Source: Pseudorhodoferax sp965279475
GTDB lineage: Bacteria > Pseudomonadota > Gammaproteobacteria > Burkholderiales > Burkholderiaceae_C
Direction of reading: 5' to 3'
Assembly: GCA_965279475.1 (NCBI GenBank)
Contig: CBDIIA010000003.1
Span: 2,232,001 to 2,296,000 of the forward strand
DNA: 64,000 nt
In this document: one piece after another, positions 43,522 to 51,656 of the stretch
How positions within the stretch are numbered: position 1 is the first letter of the stretch
How the letters are laid out: each line of letters opens with the position of its first letter
Notes under the pieces: generated by a model
Told to the model about the DNA's origin: nothing
What the model saw: the letters and a program-made list of their open reading frames with translations, nothing else
The model's database searches: none
Translations under genes and position numbers: made by a program

Positions 43522-46251
43522 ATGGCGGAGATCAGTCGCGTCTCATTGTTCGGCAAGCTCAACAGCCTCTGCTACAAATCGGTCGAAGGCGCCATGGTCT
43601 TCTGCAAGCTGCGTGGCAACCCGTATGTCGAGCTGGAGCATTTCGTCGCGCAGCTGGTGCAGAACCCCGATTCCGACTGGCACCGCGTCATCCAGCACTA
43701 CGGGCTCGACGTGTCGGTGCTGGCCAAGGACATCACCACCGCGCTCGACCGGCTGCCGCGCGGCGCGACCGCCATCTCCGACCTGTCGGACAACATCTCC
43801 CAGGCTGTCGAGCGCGGCTGGGTCTATGGCTCGCTGATGTTCGGCGAGAGCGCGGTGCGCTCGGGCCACATGCTGCTGGGCATGGTGAAGACCAGCTACC
43901 TGCTCCGCGCGCTGGTGGCGATCTCGCGGCAGTTCGAACGCATCAAGCCGGACGATCTGGCCGACGAATTTGCCACCATCGTCGGCGGCTCGCCGGAAGA
44001 CGGCCAGTCGGCCACCGATGGTTCGTCGGGTGCGCCCGGCGAGGCCAGCGGCGCGATCGCGCCGGCGCAGATGGGCAAGCAGGAGGCCTTGAAGAAGTTC
44101 ACCACCGACCTGACCGAGCAGGCGCGCAGCGGCAAGATGGACCCGATCGTCGGCCGCGACGACGAGATCCGCCAGGTGGTCGACATCCTGATGCGCAGGC
44201 GCCAGAACAACCCCATCCTGGTCGGCGAGGCCGGCGTCGGCAAGACGGCCGTGGTCGAAGGTTTTGCGCAGCGCATCGCGCGCGGCGACGTGCCGCCGGC
44301 GCTGAAGGACGTGCAGTTGCTGGTGCTCGACGTGGGCCTGCTGCAGGCCGGCGCCAGCATGAAGGGAGAGTTCGAGCAGCGCCTGCGCTCGGTCATCGAG
44401 GAGGTGCAGGCCAGCCCCAAACCCATCATCCTGTTCGTCGACGAAACGCACACGCTGGTGGGCGCCGGCGGCGCGGCCGGCACCGGCGACGCGGCGAACC
44501 TGCTGAAGCCGGCACTCGCCCGCGGCACGCTGCGCACCGTCGGTGCCACCACCTGGGCCGAGTACAAGAAGTACATCGAGAAGGACCCCGCGCTCACGCG
44601 GCGTTTCCAGACCGTGCAGGTCGACGAACCCGATGAACGCAAGGCCACGCTGATGATGCGCGGCGTGGCGTCGACGATGGAGAAGCACCACAAGGTGCAG
44701 ATCCTCGACGAGGCGCTGGAGGCGGCGGTCAAGCTGTCGCACCGCTACATCCCGGCGCGCCAGCTGCCCGACAAGTCGGTGAGCCTGCTCGACACCGCCT
44801 GCGCCCGCGTGGCCGTGAGCCTGCACGCCACGCCGGCCGAGGTGGACGACAGCCGCAAACGCATCGAGTCGCTGGACACGGAACTCGCCATCATCGGCCG
44901 CGAGAAGGCCATCGGCATCGAGGTGGCCGAACGCGAGAGCGAGGCCACGTCGCAGCTCGCCGCCGAAAAGGACAGGCTGGCAACGCTCGAGACGCGCTGG
45001 GCCGACGAACGCAAGCTGATCGACGAACTGCTGGAGCTGCGCAGCCAGCTGCGTGCCGGCCTGATGCCGGTCGACGACACCAGCTCGGTACCGGCCGCCA
45101 CGCCGGCCGAGGCCCCGGTGCCCGCCCCGGATGCGCCGAAGATCGACCGCGAGGCCGCCCTGGCACGTCTGCGCGAAGTGCAGGCCCAACTGACCGCGCT
45201 GCAGGGCGAGACGCCGCTGATCCTGCCCACCGTAGACTACCAGGCGGTGGCCGCCGTCGTCGGCGACTGGACCGGCATCCCGGTCGGCCGCATGGCACGC
45301 AACGAGGTCGACACCATCCTGAAGCTGCCGACGCTGCTGGCGCAGCGCGTGATCGGCCAGGACCACGCGATGGAGATGATCGCCAAGCGCATCCAGACCT
45401 CGCGCGCCGGCCTGGACAACCCCGACAAGCCGATCGGCGTGTTCATGCTGGCCGGCACCTCGGGCGTCGGCAAGACCGAAACCGCGATCGCGCTGGCCGA
45501 GGCGCTGTACGGCGGCGAGCAGAACCTGATCGTCATCAACATGAGCGAGTTCCAGGAGGCGCACACCGTCTCGTCGCTCAAGGGTGCGCCACCCGGCTAC
45601 GTGGGCTACGGTGAAGGCGGCGTGCTGACCGAGGCGGTGCGGCGCAAGCCCTATTCGGTGGTGCTGCTCGACGAGGTCGAGAAGGCCCACCCCGACGTGC
45701 ACGAGCTGTTCTTCCAGGTCTTCGACAAGGGCCGCATGGACGACGGCGAAGGCCGCACCATCGACTTCAAGAACACGCTGATCCTGCTGACGACCAATGC
45801 CGGCACCGACCTGATCGCCAACATGTGCAAGGACCCGGAGCTGCTGCCCGATCCCGACGGCATGGCCAAGGCACTGCGCGAACCGCTGCTGAAGATCTTC
45901 CCGCCGGCGCTGCTGGGCCGGCTGGTGACGATCCCGTACTACCCGCTGACCGACGAGATGCTCGGCAGCATCGTCAAGCTGCAGCTGAACCGCATCAAGA
46001 AACGCGTCGAGGCGCGCCACAAGATCCGCTTCGACTACACGCCGGAGGTGGTCAAGCTGGTGGTCAGCCGCTGCACCGAAAGCGAATCCGGCGGCCGCAT
46101 GATCGACGCGATCCTGACCAACACCATGCTGCCCGACCTGAGCCGCGAGCTGCTCAACCGCATGCTGAACGGCACGCCGGTGACCAGTGCGAAGGTCGAC
46201 GCCGAAGACGGCCAGTTCAAGTACAGCTTCGACCCCGTGACCGCCGCCTGA
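43522..46251 (+). CDS. tssH: T6SS sheath-recycling ATPase ClpV
   Basis: A 909-residue AAA+ unfoldase that pulls apart the contracted sheath. It has an N-terminal helical domain (about 1-160), a first ATPase with GEAGVGKT (K241) and LFVDETHTL, a middle coiled-coil (about 420-540), and a second ATPase with GTSGVGKT (K651) and VVLLDEVEKAHP. All are intact. An AAGGAAA precedes the ATG, and the TPR-methyltransferase gene follows 17 bases later. Confidence 0.97.
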   Translation: MAEISRVSLFGKLNSLCYKSVEGAMVFCKLRGNPYVELEHFVAQLVQNPDSDWHRVIQHYGLDVSVLAKDITTALDRLPRGATAISDLSDNISQAVERGWVYGSLMFGESAVRSGHMLLGMVKTSYLLRALVAISRQFERIKPDDLADEFATIVGGSPEDGQSATDGSSGAPGEASGAIAPAQMGKQEALKKFTTDLTEQARSGKMDPIVGRDDEIRQVVDILMRRRQNNPILVGEAGVGKTAVVEGFAQRIARGDVPPALKDVQLLVLDVGLLQAGASMKGEFEQRLRSVIEEVQASPKPIILFVDETHTLVGAGGAAGTGDAANLLKPALARGTLRTVGATTWAEYKKYIEKDPALTRRFQTVQVDEPDERKATLMMRGVASTMEKHHKVQILDEALEAAVKLSHRYIPARQLPDKSVSLLDTACARVAVSLHATPAEVDDSRKRIESLDTELAIIGREKAIGIEVAERESEATSQLAAEKDRLATLETRWADERKLIDELLELRSQLRAGLMPVDDTSSVPAATPAEAPVPAPDAPKIDREAALARLREVQAQLTALQGETPLILPTVDYQAVAAVVGDWTGIPVGRMARNEVDTILKLPTLLAQRVIGQDHAMEMIAKRIQTSRAGLDNPDKPIGVFMLAGTSGVGKTETAIALAEALYGGEQNLIVINMSEFQEAHTVSSLKGAPPGYVGYGEGGVLTEAVRRKPYSVVLLDEVEKAHPDVHELFFQVFDKGRMDDGEGRTIDFKNTLILLTTNAGTDLIANMCKDPELLPDPDGMAKALREPLLKIFPPALLGRLVTIPYYPLTDEMLGSIVKLQLNRIKKRVEARHKIRFDYTPEVVKLVVSRCTESESGGRMIDAILTNTMLPDLSRELLNRMLNGTPVTSAKVDAEDGQFKYSFDPVTAA

Positions 46252-46268
46252 AGGAATTGCGCCCGACC

Positions 46269-47633
46269 ATGACGACAAGCGCACCGTTGCCCGAGATCGA
46301 CCTGCAGCCGGAGCTGTCGCTGCCCGACGCCATGCTGCTGGCGACGCGCATGCATCAGCATGGCGAGGTATCGGCCGCGATGGACATCTACGGGCGTGTG
46401 CTGGCGATCGTTCCCGACCATGCCGATGCGCTGCACTTTCTCGGCATCGGACTGCACCAGACCGGCGAAAGCGCCGAGGGATTGCGCCGCATCGAGCAAA
46501 GCATTGCGGTGGTTGCCGACAATCCTTCCGCCCACGTCAACCGCGGCAACATCCTGCTCGGGCTGAATCGGCTGGAGGACACCGCGGCAGCCTATTCGCG
46601 TGCCGTCGAACTGGGATGGGACACGGTCGAACTGCACAACAACCTCGGCGTGCTGCACCGTGCCAGCAACCGGCCACAGGAGGCGGAAACCTCGTACCGC
46701 AAGGCGCTGGCCATCGATCCGGACTACATCGAGACGCACAACAATCTGGCCGGCCTGTATTTCGCGCTGGACCGCACCGAAGAGGCGATGTACCACGGCT
46801 GGCTGGCGCTGGCGTCGCAACCCCTGCATGCCCGCTCGCGGGAACTCGTCGCCACGGGCCTGCGGGCACTGGGCCGGCTGGAGGAGGCGGCCAACATCTA
46901 CCGCGAATGGCTGCAGGCAGAGCCCGACAATCCGCTCCCCAGACACCATCTCGCGGCGTGTACCGGGGTCGGTATCCCCGCCCGGGCGGACGACGACTAC
47001 GTGGAGAAGACGTTCGACGGCTTCGCCAACAGCTTCGACGCCAAGCTGGCGTCCCTCACCTACCGCGCGCCCGAACTCGTGGCCCACGCCGTCGCCCTGC
47101 AGTGCGGCGCCCCGCAGCAGGCGTTCGACGTGCTCGATGCGGGTTGCGGTACCGGCCTGTGCGGCCCCCACCTGGCGCCGTATGCGAGATCGCTCACCGG
47201 CGTCGACCTGTCGCAGCAGATGCTGGACAAGGCGCACACGCGCGCCTTGTACGACCCGCTGGTCAAGGCGGAACTCACCGCGTTCCTGTTCGGTCAGCAC
47301 CAGCGCTACGATCTGCTCGTGTCGGCCGACACACTGTGCTACTTCGGCGCGCTCGAAGACGTGGCAGCCGCAGGGTATGGGGCGCTTCGACCCGACGGCC
47401 TGCTGGTCTTCACCGTCGAGGCCAGCGAAGACGACGCAGCCGCAGGGTTCGTGCTCCATCCGCACGGCCGCTACAGCCACCGCCGCGACTACATCGAGCG
47501 CACACTCGCGGCAGCAGGCCTGACCGGCATCGGCGTGGAAGCGGTCCACCTGCGCATGGAAAACTTCAAGCCGGTCGCAGGCTGGCTCGTCACGGCGCGC
47601 CGCCCCGGCAACGCGGGCGCACCCTCTCACTGA
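46269..47633 (+). CDS. TPR-repeat protein with SAM-dependent methyltransferase domain
   Basis: A 454-residue fusion. Residues 20-215 contain about five tetratricopeptide repeats, for instance DALHFLGIGLHQTGES and ETHNNLAGLYFALDRTEEAM. Residues 235-445 form a class I methyltransferase with motif I VLDAGCGTGLCGPHL and the following acidic GVDLSQQMLDKA. TPRs suggest a protein partner, so it may modify a T6SS or effector protein. It is tightly packed between clpV (17 bases) and vgrG (11 bases), so it is part of the T6SS operon and not a chance neighbour. Its substrate is unknown; such proteins are not core T6SS parts. Confidence 0.88.
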   Translation: MTTSAPLPEIDLQPELSLPDAMLLATRMHQHGEVSAAMDIYGRVLAIVPDHADALHFLGIGLHQTGESAEGLRRIEQSIAVVADNPSAHVNRGNILLGLNRLEDTAAAYSRAVELGWDTVELHNNLGVLHRASNRPQEAETSYRKALAIDPDYIETHNNLAGLYFALDRTEEAMYHGWLALASQPLHARSRELVATGLRALGRLEEAANIYREWLQAEPDNPLPRHHLAACTGVGIPARADDDYVEKTFDGFANSFDAKLASLTYRAPELVAHAVALQCGAPQQAFDVLDAGCGTGLCGPHLAPYARSLTGVDLSQQMLDKAHTRALYDPLVKAELTAFLFGQHQRYDLLVSADTLCYFGALEDVAAAGYGALRPDGLLVFTVEASEDDAAAGFVLHPHGRYSHRRDYIERTLAAAGLTGIGVEAVHLRMENFKPVAGWLVTARRPGNAGAPSH

Positions 47634-47644
47634 TCGGAACACCC

Positions 47645-49699
47645 ATGGCCGCGCTACCCACCCTGATGAAGTTGACCACCCCGCTCGGGGACAAGGTGCT
47701 CAACTTCAGCACCATGACCGCTGTCGAGGAAATGGGCCGGCTGTACGACTACAACCTGGTCGTGCTGGGCGAGAAGAACGACATCGACCCCAAGGCCCTG
47801 CTCGGCAAACCGGCCAGCGTTGCGCTCGAGTTGAGCGACCAGAGCTTTCGCCATTTCCATGGCATCGTGACCCGCTTCGGACTGGACGGCGCTCAGGGCC
47901 GCTTCTACGCCTACGGCATGACGCTGCGGCCCTGGCTGTGGCTGTTGTCGCGGCGCGCCGACACCCGCATCTTCCAGAACATGAGCATTCCGGACATCCT
48001 GAAGAAGGTGTTCGGTTTCTATTCGAGCGACTATGCGTTCGAACTCAGCGGCGCCTATGCCACGCTCGACTACTGCGTGCAGTACCGCGAGACCGATTTC
48101 AACTTCGTCAGCCGGCTGATGGAGCAGGAAGGCATCTACTACTTCTTCCGCCACAGTGCCGGCCAGCACATCATGGTGCTGGCGGACAAGACCACGGTGC
48201 ACGTGCCGATGCCGGGCCAGGCCGAGTTCCGCTACCGGCCGCAGTCGCTCGGCCAGATCGAATACGAGGCCATCACCGAGTGGCGTTTCAGCCAGGAGAT
48301 CCAGCCCGGCAAGGTGACGCTCAACGACTACAACTTCATCACCCCCGGCCTGGACCTGATGGCCGCCGAGACCAAGGACCGCGGCCACTCCAGCAGCAGC
48401 CTGGAGTATTACGACCCGCCGGGCGACCACCTGAGCAAGGGGGCCGGCGAGCGGTATGCCAAGCTGCGGGTCGAGGAACTGCACGCACGCTACGCCACGG
48501 CGTCCGGCTTCGGCACGATGTCCGGCCTGGCCACCGGCTACCGCTTCACGTTGAAGGAGCATCCGCGCAAGGACCAGAACCGCGAGCACATCGTGGTGTC
48601 GACGCGCATGAACCTGCGGCACGCCGGCTACGAATCGGGCAACGACGGCGAAGCCAGCTACACCTGCCAGTTCACCGCGCTCGACAGCCGCGAGGTGTTC
48701 CGCCCGCAGCGCATCACGCCCAAGCCGGTGGTGCCCGGCCCGCAGACGGCGCTGGTCGTCGGCCCGGCGGGCGACGAGATCCACACCGACGTCCATGGCC
48801 GCATCAAGGTGCAGTTCCACTGGGACCGGCTGGGCAAGAAGGACCAGAACAGCTCGTGCTGGATCCGTGTGGCGAGCCCGCTGGCCGGCAAGGGGTTCGG
48901 CATGGTCACGCTGCCGCGCATCGGCCACGAGGTGGTGGTCGAGTTCCTCGAGGGCGACCCGGACCGGCCGCTGGTCACCGGCAGCGTCTACAACGGCGAG
49001 AACGTGCCGCCCTACGCGCTGCCGGCCAACGCCACGGTCAGCACGCTCAAGAGCCGCTCCAGCAAGGGCGGCGCGGCCAGCAACTTCAACGAGTTGCGCT
49101 TCGAGGACAAGAAGGGCAGCGAGCACCTGTGGCTGCAGGCCGAGAAGGACCAGAGCCATCTGGTCAAGAACAACCTGGTGGTCTCGATCGGCCACGACGA
49201 GAACCTGACCATCGGCCACGACCGCAACGAGACCATCGGCCGGGTGCAGCAGCTCACGGTCGGCAGCCATCTGGTGCAGACCATCGGCGGCGCGTCCAGC
49301 GTGAGCATCGGCAGCGACATGGCGCTCACGATCGGCAGCGACCAGAACGTTTCGGTCGGCTCGGACATCAACGTCGAGGCGACCGGCGACAGCTCGCACA
49401 AGACCGGCAAGGACATGCACGTGACCGCCGGCATGAACTACGCCGTCGAAGGCGGCATGGACATCCACCTGACAGCCGGCATGAACGTGGTGATCGAAGC
49501 CGGCATGTCGCTGACGCTGAAGGCCGGCGCGAACTCGATCGTGTTCACGCCGGCCGGCGTCTCGATCACCGGCACGATGATCATGCTGAATTCGGGCGGC
49601 TCCGCCGTGCCTGGCAAAGGCTCCAAACCCAAGAAGCCCGCCAAGCCGGAGAAGCCGCAGGAGACGAAGTCCATCAAGGATCCGCATTCTTCGCGCTGA
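47645..49699 (+). CDS. vgrG: T6SS spike protein VgrG
   Basis: A 684-residue spike protein. The gp27-like half runs to about residue 370. The gp5-like OB fold follows with DVHGRIKVQFHWDRLGKKDQNSSCWIRV cut here as DVHGRIKVQFHWDRLG. Repeats of the type TIGHDxN and SIGSDxx then form the beta-prism needle. The tail after about residue 655 is Lys/Pro-rich (GKGSKPKKPAKPEKP) and has no enzymatic domain, so effectors are likely bound as separate proteins. The candidate effector starts 53 bases downstream. Confidence 0.97.
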   Translation: MAALPTLMKLTTPLGDKVLNFSTMTAVEEMGRLYDYNLVVLGEKNDIDPKALLGKPASVALELSDQSFRHFHGIVTRFGLDGAQGRFYAYGMTLRPWLWLLSRRADTRIFQNMSIPDILKKVFGFYSSDYAFELSGAYATLDYCVQYRETDFNFVSRLMEQEGIYYFFRHSAGQHIMVLADKTTVHVPMPGQAEFRYRPQSLGQIEYEAITEWRFSQEIQPGKVTLNDYNFITPGLDLMAAETKDRGHSSSSLEYYDPPGDHLSKGAGERYAKLRVEELHARYATASGFGTMSGLATGYRFTLKEHPRKDQNREHIVVSTRMNLRHAGYESGNDGEASYTCQFTALDSREVFRPQRITPKPVVPGPQTALVVGPAGDEIHTDVHGRIKVQFHWDRLGKKDQNSSCWIRVASPLAGKGFGMVTLPRIGHEVVVEFLEGDPDRPLVTGSVYNGENVPPYALPANATVSTLKSRSSKGGAASNFNELRFEDKKGSEHLWLQAEKDQSHLVKNNLVVSIGHDENLTIGHDRNETIGRVQQLTVGSHLVQTIGGASSVSIGSDMALTIGSDQNVSVGSDINVEATGDSSHKTGKDMHVTAGMNYAVEGGMDIHLTAGMNVVIEAGMSLTLKAGANSIVFTPAGVSITGTMIMLNSGGSAVPGKGSKPKKPAKPEKPQETKSIKDPHSSR

Positions 49700-49748
49700 G
49701 TCCCACCGAGTCCCGCCAAGTCCCGTTGCATCCCGCCGCATTCCGATC
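49699..49748 (+). repeat. Five imperfect 10-bp tandem repeats
   Basis: The gap between vgrG and the next gene is made of five 10-base units: AGTCCCACCG, AGTCCCGCCA, AGTCCCGTTG, CATCCCGCCG and CATTCCGATC. All keep a TCCC or TTCC core in register. It fills the space where a ribosome binding site would be expected. Its role is unknown. Confidence 0.5.
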
Positions 49749-49752
49749 GACC

Positions 49753-50421
49753 ATGGCTTTCTTCCGTGTTCCAGGCTGCACCTGCTTCATCGCCGGTGAC
49801 GACGTCGATTTCGGCACGCTGGGCCGCCAGCGTTCGTGGTCGCCGCGCGCGCCCGACGCCTTGCCCGGCCTGTCCGGCCTGCACATTGCCGGCGACACCG
49901 ACCCGTCGGCGCCGGTGGTCAGCCCCGCGGCCACGTCGGCGGTCGCGGCGGCCACCGACACGGTGGTCGACGCCGAGATCGAGGCACTCGACCTCGGCAG
50001 CACCGCCCGCAGCGCCGCCTACGCGCTGAAGAAAGCCCACCCGGAAGTGCAGTTCACCAGCGGGCGGCGCAACAAGGCCGACCAGGCGCGGGCGATGGCG
50101 GGCAACGTCGTCTCGAACCGCCAGTGGATCGAGCAGACCTACGCCAAAAGCACGGCCCGCACGCGCTGCCAGGAATGGATCGACGCCAATCCCGACGCCA
50201 CCAGCAAGACCGAGATCGCGGCCGGCCTGCTGGGTGTGCTGAACGAGCTGAGCGATGCGCAGCTGGCGCTGTTCAGCAAACACCTGTCTGGCGACGCCTT
50301 CGATGTGCAGCCGGTCGAGACCGAAGCCGAGGCGATCAAGGCCACGATCCGCAGCCTGGCCGGCCTGGGCAAGTTCCTCGACAAGGAAGGCGGCCTCGTC
50401 CGTTGGCATGCGCAGTTTTGA
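49753..50421 (+). CDS. Candidate T6SS effector, M15-like peptidase fold
   Basis: A 222-residue protein encoded right after vgrG. The segment SKHLSGDAFDVQPV matches the zinc-binding SxHxxGxAxD motif of M15 peptidases (VanY/VanX-like D,D-carboxypeptidases), and RWHAQF at the C-terminus could give the third ligand. The usual ExWH glutamate is not in place (VRWH), though a glutamate lies seven residues before the histidine. EVQFTSGRRN early in the domain also fits that fold. No signal peptide is present, as expected for T6SS cargo. The likely target is peptidoglycan peptide bonds in the periplasm of rival cells. Confidence 0.6.
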   Translation: MAFFRVPGCTCFIAGDDVDFGTLGRQRSWSPRAPDALPGLSGLHIAGDTDPSAPVVSPAATSAVAAATDTVVDAEIEALDLGSTARSAAYALKKAHPEVQFTSGRRNKADQARAMAGNVVSNRQWIEQTYAKSTARTRCQEWIDANPDATSKTEIAAGLLGVLNELSDAQLALFSKHLSGDAFDVQPVETEAEAIKATIRSLAGLGKFLDKEGGLVRWHAQF

Positions 50422-50513
50422 GCCCACCCCCAGTCTGCGCGCACTGCGTGTCGCTGCGCCAACCCCCTTGCAGGGGGCAACACCTGCGGCCTGGCGAAGC
50501 CAGTTCCTCGGTG
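50422..50513. repeat. Dispersed structured repeat, copy 1
   Basis: First of three related elements of about 90 bases. It begins GCCCACCCCC, contains CACTGCGTGT, then a hairpin CCCCCT-TGC-AGGGGG and a second hairpin CTGGC-GAA-GCCAG. It lies immediately after the candidate effector gene. The shared parts and paired changes with copies 2 and 3 suggest a mobile or REP-like element with an RNA or DNA fold. Confidence 0.75.
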
Positions 50514-50554
50514 TTTCTGGCCTTGAGCCGCGCCAGTCTTGTGCGTCTTGGGTC

Positions 50555-51079
50555 TTGCATGGCATCGCCGCTGCGGCGTGTCTGTTGGCCGTGGGGGGGT
50601 GCGGGGCGGCGGGCAAGATGCCGGAGGCCGCGGCGGGACAATGCACGGCACCCTCGGGCGAAGGACGGGCATCGTTGCTTGCGTTCGACGCCACGCTGAG
50701 GGCGTCGCCGCTGTTCGCGGCTGCGGCGTCTTCGGCGGCTCCAGCGCCTGCCTGCAGCCTGGCGGCGGACGGCGGCAGGCTGCGGGCCGACTACCGGTTT
50801 GCCGACGGCAGCCGGCTCGAGGCACGGCGCGATCCGGCGATCGAATACGTGTCGGTGCTGCTGCGTTTTGCGGCGGCGCAGCGCATCGACCCGCAGGCCC
50901 CGCTCGCAGGCACCGAGCGCAGCCTGTTCGGTGCGGCGGGCTGCGGCATCGACTGGGCCCGCCCCGACGCGGCGGGTCTGACCACACGTTTTGACGGCGA
51001 CAGTTGCAACTGCAGGGCCACCGTCGAACGCGCGCCGGGCGGCGGCGTGTTGTCGCTCGGCCTCAGTGCCACCTGCTGA
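50555..51079 (+). CDS. Cysteine-rich lipoprotein, candidate immunity protein
   Basis: A protein of about 174 residues with a short signal peptide and lipobox (CLLAVGGC), then a domain with at least six cysteines (QCTAP, ACSLAA, GCGIDW, SCNC, ATC). I set the start at TTG 50555 because the signal peptide begins there; an in-frame ATG at 50408 would force translation through the repeat. No good ribosome binding site is seen, so the start is uncertain. A periplasmic lipoprotein next to a predicted peptidoglycan-cutting effector is the usual form of an immunity partner. It does not resemble TssJ. Confidence 0.55.
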   Translation: MHGIAAAACLLAVGGCGAAGKMPEAAAGQCTAPSGEGRASLLAFDATLRASPLFAAAASSAAPAPACSLAADGGRLRADYRFADGSRLEARRDPAIEYVSVLLRFAAAQRIDPQAPLAGTERSLFGAAGCGIDWARPDAAGLTTRFDGDSCNCRATVERAPGGGVLSLGLSATC

Positions 51080-51090
51080 CCGGTGCCCAG

Positions 51091-51636
51091 ATGAACGCCA
51101 CCGCCACAGCGTCCGACCTGCAACCCTGGTTCACCGCGGCGCGCAACACCTACGCCATCGTCAACGCGCAGGTCGTGCCGCAGATCCAGACCCTGCTCGG
51201 CGAGGCCGGCCCGGCCGAATGGGGCCGGCTCTCGCGCGGCGCCGCCACCGCCGACGGCGCCGAAGCCTGGTGCGTGCAGCTGACGCCCGACCTGCCCTTC
51301 AGCGCCTGGCTGCTCACCGGTGCGGGCGCCGCGCTCGACGACTGGGGCGTGCTGGCCTGCAGCGACGCACCGTTTCGCGACGTGCACCAGCACCTGCGCC
51401 AGCAGCTGGAGGCGCAGCTGCCGCGCGGCGAGCGCATCGCACTGCGCTGGTACCGGCCGCTGGTGCTGCGCACACTGCTGCCGCTGTGCGCGCCATCGCA
51501 GCTGGCCGGCTTCTTCGGCCCGGTGCGCGCATTCGCCTTTGCCGAAGCCGGCCCGGCGCGGTCCTGGCGCTGGCTGCGCCAGATCGGCGGCCAGCTCGAC
51601 ACGCAGACCACCACGCCGCCCCGCGCGGGCGCCTGA
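51091..51636 (+). CDS. DUF4123-like T6SS effector adaptor
   Basis: A 181-residue protein whose pattern fits DUF4123 (TEC/Tap) adaptors, which load effectors onto VgrG. Visible features are the N-terminal TYAIVNAQVVPQIQTLL, the centre FSAWLLTGAGAALDDWGVL and the C-terminal LRWYRPLVLRTLLPLC followed by FFGPVRAFAF. I chose ATG 51091; the frame is open upstream but without family sequence. It follows the candidate immunity gene by 11 bases and precedes a 579-residue unknown protein that could be its cargo. Confidence 0.75.
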   Translation: MNATATASDLQPWFTAARNTYAIVNAQVVPQIQTLLGEAGPAEWGRLSRGAATADGAEAWCVQLTPDLPFSAWLLTGAGAALDDWGVLACSDAPFRDVHQHLRQQLEAQLPRGERIALRWYRPLVLRTLLPLCAPSQLAGFFGPVRAFAFAEAGPARSWRWLRQIGGQLDTQTTTPPRAGA

Positions 51637-51656
51637 GCCTTCTCCCCGTACCACCC

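Noticed and set aside
50555..51079. Lipoprotein considered as TssJ
   Set aside because: Size fits, but the cysteine-rich sequence lacks the TssJ pattern and the gene lies in the cargo module next to a candidate effector.
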